From contig NC_020176.2 of NCBI RefSeq assembly GCF_000224145.3, forward strand, positions 4,728,285 to 4,792,284: a stretch of DNA of 64,000 bases. Reading direction: 5' to 3'. Positions 40,020 through 52,513 of the stretch are shown here, in pieces. The position numbers and the translations under genes were made by a program. The DNA is from Ciona intestinalis. Its lineage: Eukaryota > Chordata > Ascidiacea > Phlebobranchia > Cionidae. The first letter of the stretch is position 1. Every line of letters begins with the position of its first letter. Under the pieces are notes generated by a model. The model saw only the letters and a list, made by a program, of their open reading frames with translations, did not search any database and had not been told where the DNA came from.

Positions 40020-43000
40020 ATGGAGCTACAAACCACCAACAAGGTAAAAGACGCGAAAGAAGTTTTCATTCTTCTCAATCGAGATTTTCGCATATCAAGA
40101 AATATTCGACTAAGTTGGTTTTTCAAGAACCTGAATTTACCTTTCCATGCAATTAACCCAAACGATAAAGATGCAGCAGATACTTCTGGGGTCCAAGTTG
40201 TATCAGTTGTTCCTTCAGAAAATGATGAGATACAAAGTGATAATGACGTTTACCGCGTCACTACTGATACAAAACTTACATTCATTTCAAGCGGATGTCG
40301 ATTGGTTTTTGGACTTGATTTATCCGCGTCTTTATTACGTGTGGACACATTTCAGCATTGCGTTGTTATAGAATCAATTCTATACAACTTGGAGGAATGT
40401 CTGGTGTCATTAATCAAGCCCCACACCTTGCCTGGGACTTATACCGGTCCGCTTATCAACCCTGAGATTTATGTGACAATATTCGTTCAATGGCATGGGA
40501 CCAATTATAACAGCGAGATAAGTATTGGTATGGAAAGAGTGAAGCAGAAGGTTCTTGTACAAGGCTGTGTGTTAAATGAATCCTCTATCTGCCACATCAT
40601 TGAAACAGTAGAAAGCAAGGTATACAACATTATACGAATGGATGAACCTGGACGGTTGAAATCAGCTCTGCAAAAACGGGATGATATCCTTGTTGGTATA
40701 CTACGTACCGGGTTGCTAGCACTTGGCCTTTTACCATCAAACACAAGCTCTGGAGTTATTATTTTAACTGATGGTGTCCTTGGGGAGCCAGATGCTTCAA
40801 CGCTTGAGCTTCTACTCAGCCAATACCAGAATTCAACCACTTCATGCTCATTCATTCATCTCAACCCTTCAGCTTTCTCACTTTGTGACTTCGGTTGTAT
40901 CTCCAACTGTGAGTTAATGCAGTTTGTTGCTAACTCCACTAAGGGTCAATATATAGACACATTTGCTCTGCCTGTTACTACATCTGATGAAATGAACTAT
41001 TACCAGAAGTCCTTGTTGCAATGGAGGTTTCAGATGTGGGATAAAGAGTTGGAATTAATTGATGTTCCATTAGATAACTTTCGCAACCAATGCTCTGGTA
41101 TTGAACTGAGAAGCATAATACGATACCCGGACGCGCAAGAGACTTTAATCACCAGAAAACAAGACGAGAGAACTCTTCGTGTACCTTTAAACACAGTGGT
41201 TAGTTCCCGTATTCGTGAAGGTTACGAGATTAAAAGCATCACGCAGACCAAGAACAACATAGAGATCCATTTAAAATATCTATGGTGGAAAAACCCAACG
41301 TATATTGAATACAAAGCATCAGCCTCATGGCCGCTGTCGAGAAACCCAACCAAGGTAGTCGTTTATGTTACAAGCACGTATGAGTTCCTACACGATGCCA
41401 GTAAACGAAGCCAATCAAATAACTGGATGATGCCAAGACGACAGCTACTTCATAGATTCCTGAGGTTTCTTCAAGACCTTCTTCAAGCTGACCACATGTT
41501 ATACCACCTTCAGTCGTTTGTGAACGACCCTGTAAGATACACAATCTTTGATATCCTGAAGCATGGACAGGGCTTGTTCTATTTGCCCCCAAACGCATCA
41601 GAATACGTTCTATCCACGCAGGCAGAGCACGTGCCATCTTTATTCTCATCATATTGGAAACCTATCTTATCATTAGATGTAAGTATATGGCAGAAGTGGT
41701 TGCACATACACCGCATACATCTTATACTAAAACACGATACACCACTACCGAAGTTCATCTCTGATGGCCAAAACAACACATTCCAATGCTGTCTTGCATT
41801 CTCCCACTTAACCATGATGCTAAAGAATTGGTGTTCATTTGTGCTAATGGAGAACCACACATATGTTAAGTTTGTGTACGAATCAACCAATGAGGAAACA
41901 CCAACCTCATTTTTTCTTGTCAGGCTATCCAACAAATCCCCAGCTTTGGTTCTTAAACTTGCTTTCCAAATTGGGGTGGCTGGACAGACCAGGAAAAAGC
42001 TTGTAATGGAGTTACAAGAGAAAGTTGCTGCCCTTTCCACCCCTACTGCTACCAGCATAAAGAGATCTAGACACCCAACTGCAAGGTCTCCCGGCACGAA
42101 ATCAAACCGTCCACATTTCTCTGCAGCTGAAAACTGTGCAGTGTTAATGCACAAGCCTGTGGATCAACTGTTAGTGAGGTATCAACATCACCCGAGAGAT
42201 TATTTGAAGCCGCCACCTTTGCCTGATTATCAGCACCGCACACTAGCTGGAAGCAGTGGTGCTGCAAACCGCATGCGAAATGTGAAGTGGTATTTACAGC
42301 ATAAGAGGTATGTATGGTCCCTCACTAACACAACAGCCACCCCATTACGGATGGAAGTCGCTGATGATTTATCCAAGCTACTGGTGAAGCTGCGACTCGC
42401 TGAGGGATATCACATCGCTCATTCATCATCAGGGGTTGTGAATTTAACTCGAGAGTTTCCAATGACATCATTATGTTTGGACCTGGTCATAACTCAGATG
42501 TGAGCAACTATTGCTTGGTCCAGTACGTCCTCTTTCCTGCTATGCTGAAATCAACTGAGTCTTCAATGAGTAGCAATGATACAGAGGAAGATGAGGAAGA
42601 GAATGAAGCGAGAGAAATAATCCTCGCTGTGGAAGTATGGGTCGAGCCTCAAGATGGCGCTATACGTCAATTTATTCCGAATCTTAAGTCAGATAACTCC
42701 AGTTATTCTAACACTCATTCAACAAGCACAGGAACAGCTAGCACCAGCAGTCTTCACCAGGAAGCATGCACAAGTCGGGACATCGTGCCATATTATGAGA
42801 ATCTAACTCACAGCGAAGTTGCTGAAGCTATCATAAAAAACGACACCTTATGTATAAGTAACGTGGTGACTTTGGAACATATCCAGTTGATGTGCTCAAA
42901 CGATGAGGTTTCAAATATATTCCCAAGGATTTCTACACGAGATACTTGGCCTGCAAATCAGGACAGCAACAACAGTGAGATAAAACCGAACCTCAGAGCT

Positions 43001-46000
43001 CAGACCTACCATATGTCAGTTGAACACATTAGTAACGAGGTAATGTATTTTCCTTGCTTGTTCAATACAGTTGCATTACTGGACAAAAGCTCAAGGGTTA
43101 AGATGTTGTTTATGTCATTATGTGAAGACAAATGCCATACAAGCAGCCCCAATGTTTCTCTCTTCTCAAATTTTCACAACAGGCTGGAAAATCTAAGCGA
43201 CTGCGAGATATCATTATCCACAGAAGACCAAATAGAAATCAACCAGCATATGGTGAAGAGGAATGATGATATGAAAACGCATGGTATAGAAGAGGGTAGT
43301 AATCAAAACTGGCGTTGTTACTTGAAAAGAGGGGATGATGGTCAGGTGTTTGTCATTCTTTTCCCTGCAACATATTCGGACTTTGTTAAAATGATTAGCA
43401 GCCAATGTGATGAACAGAATGAATGCAGCACCAGCTCAAGTGCTAATACTTTGATGGAGAGTGAAACAAGCGCACAGGAGCCATCCATCTTATCTCCAAC
43501 TTACACAAACAAACCAACAGAAGCAGGTTCTATATACAGAGCAGCACGTCGCATTTCCGTGAAGAGACTTGCGTCCATGCATCAAGATGATACTGAAGTT
43601 ACAAACCAACCTCAGCTTACAAACTACACAATGCCACTCTATGTATACAACTGTTCAATGCAGGCTTTGGTTACAAGTTCTCTACAAGGAGTCAAGTTAC
43701 AGCATGAGATAAAATGGCCGGACTCTATCCAAGACCACAGATTCAACCAAAGTAATACACCAGCATTCCATGACATGCGTACAACATTTAATCTGTCTCC
43801 TAGCAGGGACTTTGACACCGTGAAGTCATCTCCTTTAAGTCCGGACACAAATGATGATGTTTTCTCGCTTCATTCGACAGAGAATGCTCATTTAAACGGC
43901 GTCTGCAACAACATTCTTGATCTTTATCATAAATCATTTGTCGTTGGATTGTTTGCTGCTGTGCAGACCAAGGAAAATTTGGCCATTAGCAAAGATGATC
44001 TAAATATTGTCACAGACCTTATATGCAGTGAGTCTTTAGATGAAATTGATATCACAGATCTTGTGCTTTTAAATTGCCCACAAGTGATTGAATTCAAAAA
44101 CTCCCATCTTGGAAGCGCGAAGAATGCATCAGATACTTTCCCTCCAAGTTGCGACATTGAAGATTTGTGTTTGGATGCAACTAATTTAAAGCACTCCAAT
44201 GAGCCAAGCCACCCTGGTGAGAATGCTACATCTAATTCAGAGGAAGTTGATAATGTATTAAATAACCTAAAGGAAGATAACCCGAAGGTGGATAGTGAAG
44301 AACCAGTACAAGGACAAGATCCTGCCACCATCACAAGAAACATGACGTCAACGGATCGGAAAAGTGCCTTTCACTCTGTTCCTCGTCACCCGAGGCGCAC
44401 AAGAGCCTCGGAGAATGAGCCTGTTGCCACACGGGGGAGCACAAGCACAGATGAGGACCTGGAAGAAAAATCGAATCAACAGAAGAAATATAAAGGTCGA
44501 AAAGTTGAGCGTCAGTTGCCGACGGTGATAGTTAAAAAGTTGGAAGCAAAGTCAACGTCCCCAGTTCAGTTTGGCTGGGACAATCTTCCTAAGTTTCCAT
44601 TCTTGCTTCTCCAAACATCTCATGCGCGCCACATCTCTGGCACAAACGAACAAGTTGAGAAACAGTTTCAAAACATCCTGAATAAGTACTGCCATGTAGT
44701 TCCAGGTGTCCCTGATTTATATTATGCAAAGAGACCAGGCACTCCTATTCGTGAAGACCCAATATCCCACAGCCAACCTGATAGCGACTTTGACACCTTA
44801 CATTTTGATGTGAGTCACCAGTATGACAACAACCAGAGTTTAGATACTTCTTCCCCTGCTGTTTACAAGATGGAGCAGGAACCAAATCTATTTGTAAGAT
44901 CGCCGTATGATGATGATTCAGATTCCTCTGATGAGAGCAAAGAGTCACCTTTATTTCTTTGTCTTACCTGTACGGTTAAAGATAGAGCAACCGGGAACCA
45001 TGGAACCACAGCTGTCAATAGGCTTCCCATGAAACTGCAGGATATTCTGACATGCTTTGAAAAACCTTGCGAGGAGATTTTCCTCAAAGATTTGAAGATA
45101 ACTCTTGACTTGATTTGGATATATCTTCCCAAAGATGCAAAGCTTGAATCTGAAAATTCTACAATTCCTATTGATTGCTTACAGTGTACAGAAGGTACAA
45201 AGCAAAGTATTGAGTGGCTTCTGGAAGATGAGATTATATCTTCATTAAGAACTTGTGAGCCTATCAATAAAACAACACTGGATCGAGCTGTAACACACAT
45301 CATGAAATCAAAGTCAACTAACTGTTCAGTTCTTCCCGTTCCACTAAACTTTATTTTCGGCACAGACAAAAGCAAGAACCTTTTTGCTGAAGAGTTTGAA
45401 CGTAAACGTCTGGCGAATTATAAGCTGAAAAAAGAGAGCGACTATTACTACCTCAGCTTGGAGCAAACTTTGCCACAGCTACCAATCTTCACTTCATCCA
45501 GATGCCAAGTAATCAATGATAAATCAGCCGCAGGTAAATCCAAAGGAGAAATGCATGATTCCAGTTCTGATTTCAAAACCGATTCCCCAAAACCAATAAA
45601 AGATTCGTTCCAAGACACACCTTCGTTTCCAAGCCCTGTAGACTTCCAGTTCCTACTTGGACAACCAACACAGAACACTGCTTCAACATTATCTCTTCAT
45701 GCAATAGAAGCCGATGTGAACCCACTTACAAGGTTAATGAACACTCCATCATTTAAATCAGCCTCAACCACTGATGTTACCTATGGCAGTTTTCCTTCTC
45801 AAAGATCATCATCTGTTTCCGTATTGAAAGGGAATGAGTCTTACAAGCCACCAAGTAAAACAAGACCTTCACCTTTACACCTATTGAGACCAACAGCTTC
45901 AGATCATTCCCTTCGTGGCTCCTTGGCTCAACCATCGCATCCGGTCTTAAACATTTCATTAAGCAGTGGAACAAGCAGAGATGCGGGCTGTTTTTCCCCT

Positions 46001-49000
46001 CTTCGCCTTGCTACAGGCAGCACTATGTCCATGCCAGTAACACCTTCAGGAACAGGTTCTAAACAACCTCAGTTTTACTTTCCCTCCGATGTCCAGAAGC
46101 AAGTTTATGAATCCCACCCAACATTTTCTCTAAATAACTTTTGCCAAGATGTCGCGGTTAGCCCGATATCTGACGCATCTCCAAGACACTTCAGCCAAAC
46201 AAGTTGGCTTGGGTCTGGTTATGAGGGTGAAGCAAGTGAATCTGAAGGAGATGAAGATGGTTGCCACATCCTACAAGAAGCTTACAGCCAACTCCCAAAC
46301 TTCTGGCTCATCGTACAAGTGTTAGAAAACTCTTCCAATCTCTTTTTTCACCTTCGAAACAGCACTAAAGTTTTATCCGCAGTTCAGGAAGAACATTCAA
46401 GGATCTTCAAAGCAATTGCAACTAATATAAGATCAGCATGCAGAGGTATCAACCAAACTTTACTTTTAAAGGAACTTCACTATAGTCTCAAATGTAATCC
46501 ACTTCTTATTGAAAACACTGCTGAAGATATTTGGAAAACAGATTCATCTAGTTTCTATCACACATCTATAGATGATACGGCTAGGGGTGAGAACAACACA
46601 GATGGTGGAGATTACCTGGCAGCTAACATGATCATGCCACATGGCCACTTTGAATGTGAGTGTGTATATCAGCAATATATTCATTTACATCACCGGATAG
46701 CAGAACCTACATCTTCTGTGAATCAATCTATTGCTTTGTCCACTGTGAGAAACGCATTCAAGATTGGTTCTGTAATAAACCAGAAGAACATGTACGTGTT
46801 TAAACTCGAAGATGAAACGGTTTATTATTGTCGCATCAAAGAGGAAGGCAGGAGAAGTGAGACTCCATCAGGAAGAAGGTCATCTCTGCTCCCATCCGGA
46901 TCAGAGAGTGATCATCCTCCACTGAGGAAACGAGACTCAAAGAGGAGTTTGAATCAGGATTATGAACCAAAGCTCTGCATCTGTTGGTATGGAGTCCACC
47001 GACCAAAGTCTGACCACAAAGCCGAACTCAATACATTAAAGGATTCTGTTGTGAGAAGACTGGATGATGTGGTCATAGAGAACATCACCTTAATGCTGAG
47101 TAGGAATCCACAGTTTAAACTAACCCCTGCAGATGTAAGGCTAATTCAGCCAAGACTGCTTAGTGACCATGGGTCAGTTTACCCTGTTGCGCCAGAAAAA
47201 GCTTTACATTTCTCTATTTCGAAAAGAATGGCAACTAAAAAAGATGTATCAACTTTGTTGTATTATATTCATCAGAATCTGTTGCAGTTCATGACAATAC
47301 CAAGGTATTCTGAACCAACGTCACTGACTGGGCACTTCTTACCTTACTGTACAGGAATGGTTGACAATTCTGCCAGTAAGGTCACAGTTCCGAGCAGCAT
47401 CTATCTTTTTAATGGGTACGTAGAGAAAAGAAGAAAAAGGGAGGGAATTGGTTGCGTGTTCTTTGATATATTGAATGTTTCTGATGAAGCTGGAATCACT
47501 ATGGAAGAATTGAGCGATATTAATAAACTTAATGAAGTTATTCAAGTGAGAAGCATAGAGAATGTAGATGGTGGAACTAAAACACCACTTCTTAGCTTGT
47601 ACTTATGGATCCGAGGCTCTTTAAACCATGAAGACCTTCAAAAACATTTTGAAACTTCCGTGAGAAATGGTTTGGTTGACTTTATACTTGAGAGGCTTCT
47701 AACACTGCCATTACATGCTGCACCATCACCTAAGCAAAGTGCAGGAAAAACTGATGCAATGCGGACACTGGATTTCTCATCAGGTGCATCTACAGAAACA
47801 CAAACTTTACAAATAGTTAGCAAATCAAAACTTGAGGACAAACAGCAAAGAGAGCAAATACCTACTTTGCCGATTGATAATAAAGAGACGCTCTCACATC
47901 ATTATCATAGTTTGTTACTTAACTGGTTGGAGCAAATAAAGGAGCTGTCGATCCCTTCATTGCATTATAAGGATTTGGAATTTAAATGTCAGTTATGTTG
48001 CAATGAGGTTGTTAATATTGTGAAAATTGTCAAAGATGTCGTGTCGGACTCATCTGTGCTTCTGTATCTTAAAACACAAAGCACTGATGGGTTTGTTCAA
48101 ATAATTGATGAAACAGAAGCCACAAAACTTCATGTTTTTCCTGGGCAATCTTACCAGTGTATAATTATCACACGAAACTTTAAATTGTGGAAAAGAAGTG
48201 CTGGCATGGATACTGAAGCATTGAAAACTACCTCGAGGTCGTTGCAAAAGTTTGAGGCTCACGATGCATCAGTTAAGCCAGATAAAAGTCCGTGTCCACA
48301 ACATGAATTAATAACTTCATCATCATTTATACCAAGACAACATTTTGTTTACCTTACGATGTCTAATAATAATTTGCTTACCTGGTGTTATAACTTGTCC
48401 AATGAGAAAGCCCTACTGTTGTTTAAGAAGTTGTCCAAATGCTCTGAGTTCCACAATGCAAGGTTTTTACTGCTGGAAAATATAACGTATCAAAAACTTG
48501 GTCTTTTTAACGCTGGTGTGAAAACCAAACCTAAGGACATTTACTCAGTGGAGATGCTGTCCTATTATAAGCATTACCCTGTTGGTGAAAAGAAATACAG
48601 ATCCGCGTTTGTGGAAAGATATGTGGATGATATATATTTGAACAACCAACCTATGCAACCATTTGGAAGGATGGAGACTTCAGAAAAAGATAAAGTGAAA
48701 CTAAACGGCCAGCAAGCCTTGTCCATGATTAAGAAGAAAGTGGAAATAAACGAAGAGAAAAGAATGCATCTTGTTGATTTGTATCATTCAATATGCCATT
48801 CAACTATGACAGTACAAACTGTCTCAGTGACAACTTTACATGTAGTGCTTGCTTGCAGTCGACAACTAAGTCAAGCTTACTCTCCAATGTTATGCACACA
48901 AGAAATGAGACAAAGGTACAACTGCTTGCTTGTTCAGAAAGATGGTGGATCTGATAAAGCTGAGAAACTCACTAAACCTCATTCCATGCTTTCAATGAAG

Positions 49001-50572
49001 TCTTCCTTCCTAGGAGCATACAGGAGAAAATCCGGGGACTCAGTTTCGAAGCTAAATCCTGACAAACCTGAAGGTTGTGAAATGAAAAAGGCTTTCAAAG
49101 ACATCTCAGCTCAGTTTGTTGGTTTATACTCCAAGCATTGGAATGGGTTTGCTGAGTTTAAGATAAAAGAACCATCTGGAGCTCAGGTTAAGGTTGCTGC
49201 TAAGAAAAAACAAAGTGCGTTGTATGAAAAGTTGGGAAGCACAAATTTTCTGTACCGTGCGATCCCTGGTGGGATGCTACTTATCAGTTTCAAAGTTGGG
49301 GAGGAGCATTTTAATGTCAAACTGTACGCTCTTGATATTTCACAATTTTCCAACATGATAGAAACACCTCAACAAAAATTAAACGTAGCTTTTATCAACG
49401 AGTGTGAAAAATTCAAAGAAAATCTAAACGGAAACAAGTTTGCTCTGACTTTTCATATACACTGCATTAGACAGATCTTAAGAGATGACATGCACCGTTA
49501 TAAGCATTGTGATGTCATTGGGATGCTTCAAGGGTTGATCAACTACTTTCAACCGCTGCTTAGTGATGTTTCCTCACACCTCATGCTTGATGTGGTAGAA
49601 GTGGCTTGCCATACTTCATGTGTAGGAAGGTTTTATAACTTCCTGGTTCGAACAGTTGGTCATATTCACTTTACTTCCTACTGTGTCAATAAGAACAACA
49701 GTGAAGATAGTATCTTGTTCTCGTTGCAACCACTTGATAAACAACATACTTCTACTTGTACATCCACAGCACATGACGATCGGAACACTTGTGTGATTGT
49801 GGCTCCGATTGCCACGGATTCTTCGGAATCCATAACCTTGCAATACTTTGTTCTACTGAGTAAAAAAGAGCAACATGTGAAGCGGCAATATTCACAATCA
49901 TCCACCAGAGAAGGAGGGCAAGGGTCAAGGAGGTTTTCAGAAACTACCGATGCTGCGATATTTAACAAAGTAAATAAGATTCAAATCAAATCTATTGAAG
50001 ACAAAACCTCAAGGGCTGAGCACAATTTTGCTGATTGTGAGAAGGAAAGAACAAGAAGTTCACTTCAACGTATTGTGTCGTTTGCAAGTGAGGAATGCTA
50101 TAGACAAACTTTATGGGAGAAATTAACATTCGCTGCATCTTTTGATAAAACCCATCACGATTTCACATTTTCAGAGTTGGATGTTTTGCTCAGTTTAATG
50201 CAATACGAATCAGCGTCAAAATTTGATCCAGAAATTATGAAAAAACTTTGCAAACATAAACCGGTAAAAAGAGGGCTTGCTTTGCAGAAGCGACTCTTGA
50301 AGAAGTTTCCTAAGAAAACATTAACGCTTGTAACAAATGATGGCAGCATCACACGCGTGTGTGTGATCAACCAACATGTAATGATTGTGGTTGAAGTCAA
50401 GAACGGGGCACAAACTTATGAGATTAATGTTGCCCAACCACACAGTGATGTGCTACAGTTGCTCCCACAAGCGAGCGCTAATATATCTGGTGAGGTCCAA
50501 CAACAAATTCAACAACTACTAAAGTTGGTGCTACAAGAGTCTCACTTTGATATCATCTTATCATGGACGTAA
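40020..50572 (+). CDS. SZT2: SZT2, KICSTOR scaffold subunit; near-continuous coding exon with one frame break
   Basis: SZT2 is the large scaffold of KICSTOR, which tethers GATOR1 to lysosomes so that mTORC1 senses amino acids. Two overlapping frames make the gene: 40020-42503 and 42473-50572. The first starts at ATG 40020 (AGCATGG); the frame is open upstream only through the acceptor. Matches to vertebrate SZT2 include KEVFILLNRDFRISRNIRLSW, LLPSNTSSGVIILTDGV, YWKPILSLDVSIWQKWLHIH and KPVDQLLVRYQHHPRDY. In the second frame are LVQYVLFPA, EVWVEPQDGAIRQ, WRCYLKRGDDGQVF and, near the end, FDIILSWT. The frame changes between about 42455 and 42500, exactly where the human protein continues uninterrupted, so this is one gene. 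Total length would be about 3509 aa (human 3432). The middle (about residues 1000-1500) is low-complexity and poorly conserved. Confidence 0.95.
42473..42503 (+). other. SZT2 frame break / candidate 23-nt micro-intron
   Basis: The upstream frame runs to a TGA at 42501-42503 and the downstream frame is open from before 42473. A segment from 42475 (GTTTGG) to 42497 (AACTCAG) starts with GT and ends with CAG. Its 23-nt removal fuses the frames exactly (...FPMTSL-Y-VSNYCLVQYVLFP). A one-base assembly error would do the same. A 23-nt intron is far below the usual spliceosomal minimum in animals. Confidence 0.6.
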
Positions 50573-51863
50573 TGAAACATTTTATATTTATCTTCATGCA
50601 TGTTAACTGTCCATCCACAGAAAAGAAATGTTGGTTACTAAACATAAGAGTCGCCCTTTTTTCTCTATCAATTTGTTTAAATTTCTATAATTTATCAACT
50701 ATGAAAGTAGTGTGACACGAGCTACTTTTACCGTGGTCTAAATTTAAAGTGTGTTGATAACCATATTTGTTAAAAACTACACTAGAGATATATCGTAAGA
50801 AATATATTGACTGTGTTTTTCTTTCAAACTGATTAAATTTTGTTTGTTTTCATTCAAGTTTTCACATGGCTTTGTTTTGTTTATCATACAAAGTCATACA
50901 TTAGAAGAATAATGTATTTCAGTATCTATTTGTGTTGTTTTTTTGACAACTATTAATTGTAAACCTTGTTTTGGTAAATAATCATGTTTCTTGCGTAATA
51001 TGTTGAATTTTGAAAATTAGTTCTATTACGAGAACATTTTTTAGTTGTACCTGTTGCCTTATAATTTACTGCCATTCAATTTGTTCAATTCTTTGAAATA
51101 TATTGAGCACCTAAGTTCCTGTATCACTGACATGCAGTTATTGTATACAGGTGTACAGCTACAAAGCCAATGGGTGTAACTTGCTTTATCCTCGCGTGCT
51201 GCAAAAAAACGACCATATTATGTAAGATTGAATAAAACCGGACATAAATTTTAGGGCGTAGTATTGCATATAAAACTTATTACACCTTCTGCGCAAGTAT
51301 GTGTGTTCAATACTGAACAAAATTAAATAAGAATGACAGATTTCAACAATAAATAAGGGGTTTTGTATAGGCTGTTTGTATAGACGGGGATAGTTTAATC
51401 AGTAATCAAAAGAAAGCGATTTTCTGTTTGTTTTGTTTTAATTCTTACGCTTACAGTTTTAAACAGATTTTATTTATTTGACGGTAAATACTCAGTTGGA
51501 TAGACGTAACTGAATGTGCATTATGTGGGTGTATGCGTGTTGTTGGGGATGGATTATTTTTTGGGGGCGGAGGGGGGTTGATATCGAATGCACCGCGTCG
51601 TGGTCGCAGTATGTTTTCTATAAACCACGTCCGCAAACGGAAATCACAACACTTAAACACCATACGCTTATTGCAAAATAAGCATGCTGGTGTCTAAGAA
51701 GCCATCCTTGTTATAACTCGACAGTGAGCATGAGGTGTATGAATACATCATGTATGTCTGGTGTATAAGAAGACACTCATGTTATAACTCGACAGTGAGC
51801 ATGAGGTGTTTGAGTATATAGCATGTATTTGTTGCCTAACCGATTTCAAAACTAGGTTATAAG
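50573..51863. other. SZT2 3' flank and upstream region of the small secreted peptide gene
   Basis: AT-rich 3' UTR-like sequence with AATAAA words near 51230 and 51345. A minus-strand frame at 51451-51663 has a proline run from simple sequence and is not considered a gene. The right edge holds two 71-bp repeat units. Confidence 0.5.
51690..51835. repeat. Two units of the 71-bp repeat
   Basis: The units contain GTTATAACTCGACAGTGAGC, GAGGTGTATGAATACATC and GTGTATAAGAAGACACTC, in the same orientation as the array at 2092-2565 nearly 50 kb away. They end about 30 bp upstream of the start codon of the secreted peptide gene. Confidence 0.8.
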
Positions 51864-52513
51864 ATGAACAAAGCTTTACTTTTCGTACTTGTTCTTGGAC
51901 TGTTGTTGTGTGCGCATAATACAGATGCGTGGAGACGGCGACGATGTACAGACAACGACTTTGCGTGAGTTACTCTTACATCAGTCACGTATTTGGCTTG
52001 ATAGGCCTACAGTGGGTGGAGTAAAATGGGACATGTTTTTATTTAGGTCCCATTCGGTAGTAAACAAGAAATAGTTACAGAATTATATAATCGTGGAACC
52101 GCGAATATAAAATAGCGCTGATGTTTATTATTTAAAACACGATTAGGAAACGTGGGATTTAGGTGCGAACAGTATATCCCATCTTACTCCACAAAACAAT
52201 TGTTTTTTTCTTTCTAGACCTGCATCAGTGAAGAATTTAAATGAAGATAACAAGGTATTTATGGGTTAAAAATGTTTTTTTTCTTTAATCCTGTTAAATT
52301 CCTGTCGTACAGAAATGTACGAATGTAGAAAAATATTATAGTAATAAATTAGGTTTACCTGCGATAAGTTTACTTGCCTTATTAAATGAACTAACTTGTA
52401 GGTACAGTTTCACAAAATCAGACTTTGCAATAGATTATCTTTAATAGGATCGTACGTCTCTCGACTATATTGACGACAATAATGACGACGAACTATTTAG
52501 TTGCAAATTCTAG
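51864..52513 (+). CDS. Small secreted peptide precursor, 3 exons, 67 aa
   Basis: The exons are 51864-51964, 52218-52254 and 52448-52513; together they make 204 nt in frame with consensus GTGAGT and GTATTT donors and TTTCTAG / TAATAG acceptors. MNKALLFVLVLGLLLCAHN is a clear signal peptide; cleavage after ...TDA would leave WRRRRCTDNDF. The middle (ASVKNLNEDNK) is polar. The end is strongly acidic (DYIDDNNDDELFSCKF). Two Cys remain, one after the Arg run and one three residues from the end, so a single disulfide could hold the two ends. The layout of signal, short cationic stretch and anionic remainder recalls ascidian antimicrobial-peptide precursors such as the Ci-MAM-A/Ci-PAP-A group. That is a resemblance of design only; I cannot place it in a family. 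Confidence 0.7.
52008..52195. mobile_element. MITE, AGTAGGGTGGGG family, in intron 1 of the secreted peptide gene
   Basis: The left end is ACAGTGGGTGGAGTAAAATG; the right end is ATATCCCATCTTACTCCACA. The internal blocks CCCATTCGGTAGTAAACAAG and TTTAAAACACGATTAGGAA are well preserved. It fills most of the 253-bp intron. Confidence 0.75.

Noticed and set aside
41579-42154. 191-codon minus-strand frame inside SZT2
   Set aside because: It lies antisense to strongly conserved SZT2 coding sequence and has no recognisable motif; a shadow frame.
42440-42480. Programmed -1 frameshift site in SZT2
   Set aside because: No heptamer of the X-XXY-YYZ form and no evident downstream pseudoknot were found; a frame break by indel or micro-intron fits better.
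43927-45375. Minus-strand frames of 138 and 170 codons (43927-44343, 44863-45375)
   Set aside because: Antisense shadows of the second SZT2 frame; no domains, and Ser-rich composition as expected for shadows.
42473-50572. Second SZT2 frame as an independent gene starting at ATG 42473
   Set aside because: Vertebrate SZT2 continues straight through this point and conserved residues lie on both sides, so two genes are unlikely.
51451-51663. Minus-strand frame with a poly-proline run
   Set aside because: The prolines come from a G/C-rich simple stretch; no signal peptide or domain, and surrounding sequence is SZT2 3' flank.
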